In this document: in pieces, positions 47,861 to 55,470 of the stretch
Numbering within the stretch: position 1 is the first letter of the stretch
How the letters are laid out: every line of letters starts with the position of its first letter
IMG/VR virus record: IMGVR_UViG_3300021140_000004
Location: 1 to 64,000 of that record
Length of the DNA: 64,000 nt
Origin: a virus
Reading direction: 5' to 3' (one strand)
Translations under genes and position numbers: made by a program
The notes under the pieces: generated by a model
Database searches by the model: none
Told to the model about the DNA's origin: nothing
The model's input: the letters and a program-made list of their open reading frames with translations, nothing else

Positions 47861-50800
47861 TTAGATATTTTCAAACGAAGCTCCTGTTGGAGTAATGAAG
47901 AATTCGATATCGATGAATTCAAGTGCCTTCGTTGGTTTTAAGTAAATTTTACCTGTTAATGTATTTCTGTCTAAATCTTCAGGTGAAGAACTTACTGTTA
48001 CACGGAAGTCGTAAAGACCTCTATCTCTTCTGATTGAATCCAAGATTGGGTTTACAGAATCCAAGAATTGTTGTCTTACGATTTCGTCGTTTTGTTCAAA
48101 CAATAATCTTACAGCTACCGCTGAAATCAACTTACGAGCTTGTAGTAACAATCTTCTTACGTTCAATCTGTTCAATGCTGAATCAGAAACTTGTAGAGTT
48201 TTGTTACCCCAAATTACTGTTCCTACGTCTGCGAAAGTTGCGATAGGGTTGATACGACCTTGGTAAAGAGTATCTCTATCTTCTTGAGTTAGTTTTAATC
48301 TTGCTTTGATTGAGTTTACAAGACCTCTTGTGTAACCCGCAGATGCGAACCAAGGGAATGAAATGTTATCAGTCAATGCTAAGTTTCTACAAACTTCACC
48401 TGTTGGGGGTAGATAGATTTGAGTGTTGTTAACAGTATCTCTTGTTAAAATCCAAGGATAGAACGTTGCTGTATAACTTGAGTCGATACCTGTTTGGTCA
48501 AGATTATCAACCGCTTCTTGAGGGTAAATAATTTCAAATTGACTGTTAGCGTCAGGTGTATACATATTGTAATCAGGTGTTGTTACAATGTAAACAGAGT
48601 CCGCTCTTTCGTTAGACACCATTCCGATTGCCAATTCACACAAGTTAGAATTGTTAACATAATCGATACTTGCGGTTGCAAATACATTGATGTTTGTTGA
48701 TTCAGGGTTGTTGAACGACAAGATACCAAGTAAGTATGCGTAGTAGTCGGTGTTAGCAAAGTCTTGAGTGTTGTTAGCAACAACTATTCTTTTAAATGTA
48801 CCGTCTCCTGTAGCGTTAGGGTATCTAACTGATGGGTAAGCACCTTGTAAGAAACCTGATGCACCTAATGCGAATCTGTCTTGGTTTGTTCTAAACTCTC
48901 TATAGATATCCCATCCGTCAAATCCACCTTGGAAACACATAGTGTATTTTCTTGAATATAAGAAGTAGTATGGGTTTTCTTGAGTTGTAGGTTCGTCAGA
49001 GAAATTAGCTACACCACAAACAAACGCCGCTTGTCCACTAGTTACGAATGCATCACCGATAGTTACAATTGTTGCTCCTGAATCCATATGGAAACCTTGT
49101 GTTAAGTAATTCCAAGGTGCCGATTCTGTAGCCAAGTACCAGTTAGTAACAGGATTTTGTTTACCTTTGTATTGTAACAAGTCAGAATCAATACCTAAAG
49201 AACTTGAAAAACCTAAGTAAGTTCTTCTTACGATATCTCCTGATGAGGTTACAATGTTAGAACCACCTGCAGTTGTACCAAATGGTGGGTCAAATACTGT
49301 TTCACCTGGATAATAATATTTGTTTTTGATTATTGCGAAAGGTGATGGATTTGATGCTGTTTCGTAAACTCTTGATTCTAAACCATAGAATCCACAAGGA
49401 AGTGCATCTATTACATATTCGTCAGATAACTCAATCATAATATATGCCGAGTTTAAAGGATATTCACCATCTGATGAACCAACTTTTTTAGCTACGAAAC
49501 TGTTTGAACCCGGGTCCATCGTACAGTTTGTGTATTTTTCATAAACAACAGGATTAGCATCTGTGTCAAAGAAATCACGAACTAAGATGTCAAATGTCAT
49601 ATTACTGAACGAAAGGTTAGCAATTGAAATTTTAACTTCTGTGTTAGCTGAGTTACCATCAGAGATAGAAACAAATCTAAATAATTTGTAAACCTTGTTA
49701 CCTCTTAATTCAGATACAACATAAGGTGTTTTAGGTGTTTGATATCTATCAAGGTACCAAGCGATTGTCGTTGTAGATGAAGTATCTCTCGCTTCAGGTA
49801 AAGCAACCATTTCTGGCTGAATACCTCTAATGTAACCTTTATTATAACCATAGTTTAAAAGACCAGGGTAAGACTCCTCAACAAATACAGGAACTTGAGT
49901 TCTTGGTTTGAAGAAGTTTGTCACACCTAATACTTTTGTAATATAATTTGAATTATTTGATTGGAATGATACATCAAATGTAAATCCTGAACCTTGATAA
50001 GTTGCCCCACTCAATTGGAATGTTGCAAAAGGACTTTGTGATATACCTGAGTATGCGCCTGTTGTAACCATTTGTAAATCTGTAAGACCTGTAACTTGGT
50101 AAGTCATACCGTGGTCGTTAGCGTCATAGATTGAAATACCTCTTGAACGTAGAGTTGCAACAACCAAGTTATTGTAATCTGTATAAGCAGTACCACTATA
50201 AGTGTAGATACTACCTGACAATGTTCCGTAGAATGTTCCCGAAGCGCCTGTAAAGTAATTTGAAACCGCATAATCCCAAGAATAACCTGAGTAACCATTA
50301 CCTGTTGTTGGATTGAATGCTGCGTAGAACCAAGTGTCGTTGTTTCCGTCAGTTAAATCGTTAGCTTCCAAATCAATACTATCACAACCAAATTGGTTAG
50401 TTAAACCTGTAAATGTTCCATCAAGGTTTGTATAACCTGTTGTTGGGATTGCTCCGTAAACAACTGCAGTTGTTGCTGAAAGATTTGTATTACCTGATAT
50501 ACTTTGTACAAACGATGTGATGTCTGAATTATAAGTTGATGTTGAACCATCCGCTAATGTATACTGAACATTCAACTCATTAGATAACACTGAAGGTAAT
50601 GACGATGTGAATGTAATCGTACTACCTGATGAATATCCACTAAAGTTTGCAGTAAAGTTTTGAGGGATAGCATATCCTGTGTCAATTCCAACAGTTGTTC
50701 CATCAACATTGGCAATTAATCTAATTGACCAAGATGGACCAGCATCATACCCTGACAAACCTAAAATTCTTGTTACGAATAATTGGTTAGATTGTTGTAG

Positions 50801-51061
50801 GTAAGACTTTGCAATGTAAGCCGCCTCATATTTAGGGATTTGAGTTCCGATAAATTTTACTGGTTCTGTTCCACCAAAAAATGTTTGGAATTCATCGTAA
50901 TTTGTAATGAAGATTGGTTCGAAGGCTGGACCCTTTAAAGTCTCCCCAACTAATCCCAAAGTTGTAACACCTACGCTTTGTGCTACGAAAGATAAGTCTG
51001 TTTCTGAAGTATAAACGCCGGGTGAGACGAAAACCTTTTGATTTGCTTGTGCTGTTGCCAT
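47861..51061 (-). CDS. 18: Tail sheath protein, T4 gp18-like, enlarged (1066 aa)
   Basis: The N-terminus (VFVSPGVYTSETDLSFVAQS) and the C-terminal domain are the conserved contractile-sheath elements. The C-terminal domain runs from NPIATFADVGTVIWGNKTLQ through NRLNVRRLLLQARKLISAVA to the final strand LEFIDIEFFITPTG. T4 gp18 has 659 aa. Here about 400 extra residues lie in the middle, in Gly/Ser/Thr/Tyr-rich sequence between about residues 110 and 500, where T4 also carries its surface-exposed domains. A TATTTATG box lies 37 bases upstream, and a strong terminator follows. Confidence 0.93.
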   Translation of the reverse strand: MATAQANQKVFVSPGVYTSETDLSFVAQSVGVTTLGLVGETLKGPAFEPIFITNYDEFQTFFGGTEPVKFIGTQIPKYEAAYIAKSYLQQSNQLFVTRILGLSGYDAGPSWSIRLIANVDGTTVGIDTGYAIPQNFTANFSGYSSGSTITFTSSLPSVLSNELNVQYTLADGSTSTYNSDITSFVQSISGNTNLSATTAVVYGAIPTTGYTNLDGTFTGLTNQFGCDSIDLEANDLTDGNNDTWFYAAFNPTTGNGYSGYSWDYAVSNYFTGASGTFYGTLSGSIYTYSGTAYTDYNNLVVATLRSRGISIYDANDHGMTYQVTGLTDLQMVTTGAYSGISQSPFATFQLSGATYQGSGFTFDVSFQSNNSNYITKVLGVTNFFKPRTQVPVFVEESYPGLLNYGYNKGYIRGIQPEMVALPEARDTSSTTTIAWYLDRYQTPKTPYVVSELRGNKVYKLFRFVSISDGNSANTEVKISIANLSFSNMTFDILVRDFFDTDANPVVYEKYTNCTMDPGSNSFVAKKVGSSDGEYPLNSAYIMIELSDEYVIDALPCGFYGLESRVYETASNPSPFAIIKNKYYYPGETVFDPPFGTTAGGSNIVTSSGDIVRRTYLGFSSSLGIDSDLLQYKGKQNPVTNWYLATESAPWNYLTQGFHMDSGATIVTIGDAFVTSGQAAFVCGVANFSDEPTTQENPYYFLYSRKYTMCFQGGFDGWDIYREFRTNQDRFALGASGFLQGAYPSVRYPNATGDGTFKRIVVANNTQDFANTDYYAYLLGILSFNNPESTNINVFATASIDYVNNSNLCELAIGMVSNERADSVYIVTTPDYNMYTPDANSQFEIIYPQEAVDNLDQTGIDSSYTATFYPWILTRDTVNNTQIYLPPTGEVCRNLALTDNISFPWFASAGYTRGLVNSIKARLKLTQEDRDTLYQGRINPIATFADVGTVIWGNKTLQVSDSALNRLNVRRLLLQARKLISAVAVRLLFEQNDEIVRQQFLDSVNPILDSIRRDRGLYDFRVTVSSSPEDLDRNTLTGKIYLKPTKALEFIDIEFFITPTGASFENI

Positions 51062-51098
51062 TTAGTTATTCTTTTCTAAAAATGAATTTATTTTTATC

Positions 51099-51105
51099 AT
51101 AAATA
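51099..51105 (-). promoter_or_regulatory. TATTTAT box upstream of the tail-sheath gene
   Basis: TATTTATG on the coding strand lies 37 bases before the ATG at 51061, in the region shared with the divergent small regulator gene. Confidence 0.45.
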
Positions 51106-51161
51106 TTTGATTAAAACACAAAAAACTTGACTTTTGAATATGTATTTGTAAACGGTAAGAA

Positions 51162-51183
51162 TTTATTCTGCCTTTATTCTGCC
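51162..51183 (+). promoter_or_regulatory. Perfect tandem 11-bp repeat, possible operator of the RHH gene
   Basis: Two adjacent copies of tttattctgcc end 2 bases before the ATG of the ribbon-helix-helix gene. Regulators of this fold commonly bind short tandem repeats as pairs of dimers, so autoregulation is plausible but unproven. Confidence 0.45.
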
Positions 51184-51185
51184 TT

Positions 51186-51350
51186 ATGGACAAAACACCT
51201 CATAAAATAAAGAATTTAAAGATTTCTGTTGAAGCACACACAATGTTAAAAAAACACTGTGAAAAACACGGTTTAAAGATTTATAAGTTTTTGGAAAACT
51301 TAATTGCCGAAAAGTGTAAAGAAAAAAAAGATATCTACGGAGAGGATTAA
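51186..51350 (+). CDS. Ribbon-helix-helix-like small DNA-binding protein, 54 aa
   Basis: This is a short plus-strand gene in an otherwise minus-strand tail cluster. The translation has a short strand followed by two helices: KNLKISVEAHTMLKKHCEKH, then GLKIYKFLENLIAEKCKE. This pattern (strand K-x-I-x-V, helix, turn G-L, helix with F/L core) is that of the Arc/CopG ribbon-helix-helix fold. Such proteins dimerise and repress transcription. Its stop overlaps the stop of the opposite gp15-like gene by 4 bases. The tandem repeat directly upstream may be its operator. It is divergent from the sheath gene and could tune late tail-gene expression. Confidence 0.65.
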   Translation: MDKTPHKIKNLKISVEAHTMLKKHCEKHGLKIYKFLENLIAEKCKEKKDIYGED

Positions 51351-52390
51351 ACCAACTTGGCAACAAAGTCTATATTTGCTTCTTGACCAACAGTTTCTTT
51401 ATTAACCTCAATCAAAATAATATCATTTGTGTTGAGTTGGATTAAGTCTAAATCAGAACCATAGTAATCGCCATTTATGTAAACATCAAATGAATCAACA
51501 TTTGTTGTACCCATTAAATTTAAATCAATTCGGTAATCAACAATATCACTTAAACTTGTATTACCCGATGTGTAAATAAAATTGAATGGAAATTCATTTG
51601 GGTTTGGTGGCATAATCTCTGCTCGTTTAGCATTTGCCAAACTTGCATCAACTTCAAATAATTCTAATACTCTACTAACCGCGGGTTTTACTTGGAACTC
51701 TTCTTCGTCAATCAAGTAACCTAACATTGTAAAATCATAACTTTGGACATAATATTTTCTTTTGTCCAAATCCATAACAGAATTATCCGTAACGTTATCC
51801 ATAATGATTGGAACATACTGACCTTTAATAAAGGTATATGCCTGTCTTGATGAAAAAGTTTGCATCACATTTTTATTAAATGTGTTTAACTCTCTCATTC
51901 TATTACAGATTATTTTTACACTATATTTTATATCCACAGGAACAGGTTGGGGGATTGTATAAACATCATACCCTTTTACGTTTCCGTTCCAAGTAGGAAC
52001 TGTAGCATAATAAAATTGTTTTCTATTTGGAATAGTATACTGTGTGGATGGATTGGTTCCGTATTTAACTTCAGGATTTCTAACTGTTGTAATAAATGGT
52101 GGGTTCGTATTGAAGTCAGGGTCTTTGAAGTTCCAAGTTTCAGTAAACTGTGACCAATTTTGTGTTGTGATAATTTTATCAATAACAGGAACTGTTTTAC
52201 CCTCAACAACAAGTTTTAAAGAATCCTTAACAAAATCGAGCATACCCCTATCCAAATCAGCGTGTAATACGGACTTTGGTAGATATGTCCCATCTTTTTG
52301 AATATACTCAAGAAGTTCTCGTCTTCTTTCGGATAAAATTTTTGGTGGAACTAAATCTATGTTTGGTTTTATTTGCTTTGGGAACCCCAT
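51347..52390 (-). CDS. 15: Tail terminator / sheath stabiliser, T4 gp15-like
   Basis: The central block resembles gp15: PVPVDIKYSVKIICNRMREL is followed by VMQTFSSRQAYTFIKGQYVP and by a strand set with RKYYVQSYDFTMLGYLIDEE. gp15 shows the same order (a strand leading into a helix, then a proline-linked strand, then an R-rich strand ending in a hydrophobic G-x-L/M). The position next to the sheath gene agrees with T4 order 13-14-15-18-19. The C-terminus adds about 80 residues not in T4. The ATG at 52390 is preferred over a TTG at 52405 that overlaps the upstream stop. Confidence 0.62.
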   Translation of the reverse strand: MGFPKQIKPNIDLVPPKILSERRRELLEYIQKDGTYLPKSVLHADLDRGMLDFVKDSLKLVVEGKTVPVIDKIITTQNWSQFTETWNFKDPDFNTNPPFITTVRNPEVKYGTNPSTQYTIPNRKQFYYATVPTWNGNVKGYDVYTIPQPVPVDIKYSVKIICNRMRELNTFNKNVMQTFSSRQAYTFIKGQYVPIIMDNVTDNSVMDLDKRKYYVQSYDFTMLGYLIDEEEFQVKPAVSRVLELFEVDASLANAKRAEIMPPNPNEFPFNFIYTSGNTSLSDIVDYRIDLNLMGTTNVDSFDVYINGDYYGSDLDLIQLNTNDIILIEVNKETVGQEANIDFVAKLV

Positions 52391-52391
52391 A

Positions 52392-52805
52392 TTAGTTATT
52401 AACAATAAAAATTTTATTTTTACGATTTACCATATCAACCGCATTGGCGTGAAATACTGGTTCTTCAGTATCTTTGTAAACAAATGAGTCATAAACATCG
52501 GGCTTATATGTTACAACAATACCGTTTGGTTCTTTAGGGATATTTTCACAAGGGTATTGACAAAAATCTTCCAAGTAACCAATAACAAATGCGTGAACAT
52601 TTTTTGATTTTTCACGACGAACTCGGTCTCTACCACCCTTTCTAACTCTGAACTCCACATCACTTAATTTTACAAAGTCGGCGTGCATAATAACCTTACC
52701 ATCAAACGTTACTGAAAAAGTATGTTTGTGTAGGTTATAATACACCATAACTCTTTTACCTAAAAAGGCAGATTCAAATTGTGATTCAGTAATTAGTATT
52801 TTCAT
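52392..52805 (-). CDS. Unknown protein with MKILITE N-terminus, 137 aa
   Basis: The family is not recognised. The N-terminus MKILITESQFESAFLGKR is followed by beta-rich sequence and a basic patch (RVRKGGRDRVRREKSKN). Its first seven residues are nearly identical to those of the neighbouring 98-aa protein, though the rest differs. This suggests a shared short leader rather than common ancestry. The I-T-E at 5-7 fits the (L/I)xE prohead-protease rule of T4-like phages. The gene lies between gp15-like and gp14-candidate genes. Confidence 0.6.
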   Translation of the reverse strand: MKILITESQFESAFLGKRVMVYYNLHKHTFSVTFDGKVIMHADFVKLSDVEFRVRKGGRDRVRREKSKNVHAFVIGYLEDFCQYPCENIPKEPNGIVVTYKPDVYDSFVYKDTEEPVFHANAVDMVNRKNKIFIVNN

Positions 52806-52814
52806 ATATTATAA

Positions 52815-53111
52815 TTATTTTGAACAATAGTTATCGTAGGTGTGAATAAAGAAATCCCTAAATTGTGATTGATACCCATTGTCAATAAGATATTGATAGA
52901 TATACTCATATAAATCATCATTACCAATTTGTTCACATAATTGTTCGACAATATTTGCCATTGATGAATCAACATATTCTCTAATTTCATCTTTACTCCA
53001 ATAATCACAAACAGAATCACGGTCCAAGTCACTTATGTGTTCATCGACATACCCCAATCTTCGTTGTAGTCTTAACATATTGTATTGTCTCTCTGTGATG
53101 ATGATTTTCAT
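52815..53111 (-). CDS. Unknown acidic helical protein with MKIIITE N-terminus, 98 aa
   Basis: The protein begins MKIIITERQYNMLRLQRRL and is then acidic and helical (DEIREYVDSSMANIVEQLCE and later helices). It ends in an aromatic/Asn-rich tail. Family is not recognised. The start is TAATG-overlapped with the gp14-candidate stop. The shared MKI(I/L)ITE leader with the adjacent 137-aa protein is discussed in the findings. Confidence 0.6.
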   Translation of the reverse strand: MKIIITERQYNMLRLQRRLGYVDEHISDLDRDSVCDYWSKDEIREYVDSSMANIVEQLCEQIGNDDLYEYIYQYLIDNGYQSQFRDFFIHTYDNYCSK

Positions 53112-53626
53112 TAAAATCCGTCAAATTCATTTACCGTAACCGGGGTTGCGATAATTGTTCTGTAGAATGGTTTGTAACCACCATACGTATGTTTATTGTC
53201 TGAAGTAACCCTTCCATCATCGGCTACAGAGAAATATCTAACCTTATCTTCAGTTAAATAATAACCCAAGTAATCACCAAACATTACATCAACACCAAGT
53301 TCATCAAGATAAGATTGGTAAACAGAAAATTTCATATTACCAGGTTCCATTTGTTCAACCCTACTCTGACCTAAGAATTGTGTGGTAGGTGCCATAATTT
53401 GAACAAGACCCTTAAGTTCAACAGGGGGTAGGTATTTGATACCACCTTCCAAAGCTTCTCCATAAACATCATCAGTATTTGTTTTATATCTGTCGACTCT
53501 ATAAAGGATTACGGTAAAGTTCATATCACCCTCTAACCACTCTGAACCCATTGCAATATCAAGGGCATAATCCTCACCACCAAAGAATTTACCTAATCTT
53601 GTAATTGGAACTAATTTTTCTCCCAT
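53111..53626 (-). CDS. Neck protein candidate (possibly T4 gp14-like), 171 aa
   Basis: The segment ILYRVDRYKTNTDDVYGEAL resembles the YY-x-P-R-x-x-x-x-x-D-x-x-(F/Y)GE motif of T4-like gp14. Later strands (MKFSVYQSYLDELGVDVMFG and RYFSVADDGR) continue in the same order as in gp14. The gene lies beside the gp15-like gene, as in T4, while the gp13-like gene is on the opposite strand about 3.4 kb away. It is shorter than T4 gp14 (256 aa), and the match is weak. A TATTTATC box lies only 4 bases before the ATG. Confidence 0.45.
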   Translation of the reverse strand: MGEKLVPITRLGKFFGGEDYALDIAMGSEWLEGDMNFTVILYRVDRYKTNTDDVYGEALEGGIKYLPPVELKGLVQIMAPTTQFLGQSRVEQMEPGNMKFSVYQSYLDELGVDVMFGDYLGYYLTEDKVRYFSVADDGRVTSDNKHTYGGYKPFYRTIIATPVTVNEFDGF

Positions 53627-53630
53627 ATTG

Positions 53631-53637
53631 ATAAATA
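53631..53637 (-). promoter_or_regulatory. TATTTAT box abutting the gp14-candidate start
   Basis: TATTTATC on the coding strand ends 4 bases before the ATG at 53626. If the box works as a -10 element, the transcript would be leaderless. Confidence 0.42.
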
Positions 53638-53674
53638 CAATTATATTGATTATTATTATGTAAAATGCTTTTTG

Positions 53675-55429
53675 ATGGCAGAACCAAGAACAATAGAATC
53701 GAAGGCAATCAAGATTTTAGAGGAATACCAAGGGGCCAATAACCACATTATTAACTTAAAAATTAAGTTAGAAAAAAACCCTAAATTTTTCCCTACAAGA
53801 AGCCAATGTGATTACATCTTTGAGAATAAAGATGTTGTACCTAAAGTTGCTCGTAAATGGGTGGTACTTGATTCATACTTTTCACAAAAACTTGCTGATG
53901 ATAAATTCTTAATGACCGTCCCCGAAAAAATGTGGGTGGAAAAGATTTTATGTGAAAGAGATAAAGCGTTTCATATTTGGGGAAAGTTTTTTGAATCCGA
54001 TGAATTACAAGAATATTGGGTTCCGAAGGCATCTATTATCAAAGACAATAAGGTTAATATTGGTGAAATAGATTATTCAAAATATTCTCATCGTCCTCCA
54101 TTGGACCACCAAAAAATTGCAATCGAACAATTATTAAGAAATAAGAAATACATTTTGGCTGATGATATGGGGTTAGGTAAAACTACCTCAACAATTATCG
54201 CATCATTAGAGACAGGTGCTAAAAAGATTTTAATTATCTGTCCAGCATCTTTAAAGATTAACTGGCAACGAGAATATCAACTTTACAGTAACAAAACAAG
54301 TTATGTTTGTGAAGGTAAAAACTACTCAAGTGAACACGATATTTTGATAATGAATTATGATATTATCAAAAATTTCCACGATACAAAAAACAAAGAAAAG
54401 TCTCAAATTTTTAAAGACAAGTTTGATTTAGTAATCATTGATGAAGCACACTACATTCAAAATGTCCAAGCTCAAAGAACAAAATTAATTAACGATATTG
54501 TTAAAGATGTTGATAGACTTTGGTTATTAACAGGTACCCCGATGACATCAAGACCAATTAATTATTTTAATTTGTTATCGTTGGTTGACTCTCCTGTTGC
54601 TAAGAATTGGATGGCGTATGTTGTCAGATATTGTGCAGGATATCAGTTCAAAGTAGGACCAAGAAAAGTTTGGAATGTAATGGGAGCGTCTAACTTGGAG
54701 GAATTAAGAGACCGAACTACAACAACGGTTCTTCGTCGTTTAAAAGAAGACGTTTTAGATTTACCTGATAAAATCATAACACCAGTTTATTTACGACTCA
54801 AGTCAAAATTGTACGAGGAGGTAATGGGTGATTATTATAATTGGTATGAAAAAAATCCTGACGAGAGTAAAAACTTATCTCTTCAGTTTACAAAGTTAAC
54901 TCAAGTTAGACAGGTTATCGCAGATGAAAAAGTTAACCACACAATTGAACTTGCAGAGAACATAATAGAACAAGGAAAAAAAGTTATCATTTTTTGTAAT
55001 TTTACAAACTCTTTAGAAAAAATATGTGAACACTTTGGTAAATCTGCGGTGCGTCTTGATGGGTCAATGTCAAAAACGCAAAGACAAGATTCGGTTGACA
55101 GATTCCAAGAAGATGACAAAGTAAAAGTGTTTGTCGGTAATATTAAAGCCGCAGGTGTGGGTATCACACTAACCGCAGCTGAAGCTGTTATTATGAACGA
55201 TTTGTCATTCTTACCGTCTGACCACAGTCAATCTGAGGACCGAGCTTACCGATACGGACAGAAAAATAATGTTTTGGTTTACTACCCAATTTTTGAAAAT
55301 ACAATCGAAGGAATCATCTATGACATACTCAATAACAAGAAAAAAATTATTGGAACCGTGATGGGTGATACTCAAGATGAAACAAATGTTGTTGAGGAAA
55401 TTTTGAAAGAGATTAGTAGAATGAGATAA
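53675..55429 (+). CDS. SNF2-family DNA-dependent ATPase (SMARCAL1/UvsW-like role)
   Basis: All main SF2/SNF2 motifs are present. Walker A is DDMGLGKTT at residues 163-171. Motif Ia is in ILIICPASLKINWQ, motif II is VIIDEAHYIQN, motif III is LWLLTGTPM, and motif VI is QSEDRAYRYGQKN. The short HARP-less form and the DEAH/QxxR-YGQ set resemble SMARCAL1-like annealing helicases found in T4-like phages. There they may remodel forks or branched DNA as UvsW does in T4. The protein has 584 aa from the ATG at 53675; a TTG at 53672 adds one codon. It is the first gene of the plus-strand unit, divergent from the neck/tail genes. Confidence 0.9.
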   Translation: MAEPRTIESKAIKILEEYQGANNHIINLKIKLEKNPKFFPTRSQCDYIFENKDVVPKVARKWVVLDSYFSQKLADDKFLMTVPEKMWVEKILCERDKAFHIWGKFFESDELQEYWVPKASIIKDNKVNIGEIDYSKYSHRPPLDHQKIAIEQLLRNKKYILADDMGLGKTTSTIIASLETGAKKILIICPASLKINWQREYQLYSNKTSYVCEGKNYSSEHDILIMNYDIIKNFHDTKNKEKSQIFKDKFDLVIIDEAHYIQNVQAQRTKLINDIVKDVDRLWLLTGTPMTSRPINYFNLLSLVDSPVAKNWMAYVVRYCAGYQFKVGPRKVWNVMGASNLEELRDRTTTTVLRRLKEDVLDLPDKIITPVYLRLKSKLYEEVMGDYYNWYEKNPDESKNLSLQFTKLTQVRQVIADEKVNHTIELAENIIEQGKKVIIFCNFTNSLEKICEHFGKSAVRLDGSMSKTQRQDSVDRFQEDDKVKVFVGNIKAAGVGITLTAAEAVIMNDLSFLPSDHSQSEDRAYRYGQKNNVLVYYPIFENTIEGIIYDILNNKKKIIGTVMGDTQDETNVVEEILKEISRMR

Positions 55430-55445
55430 AAGTGTATCTTCCTGT

Positions 55446-55452
55446 TATTTAT
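55446..55452 (+). promoter_or_regulatory. TATTTAT box upstream of the SOD-fusion gene
   Basis: TATTTATAAG lies 18 bases before the ATG at 55471. It is on the plus strand, matching the gene direction, which shows that the box orientation follows the gene. Confidence 0.48.
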
Positions 55453-55470
55453 AAGGAAATATACCTTAAT

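Noticed and set aside
55432-55470. GTG-initiated 13-residue extension of the SOD fusion
   Set aside because: The TATTTAT box lies inside it and the ATG at 55471 is the better start.
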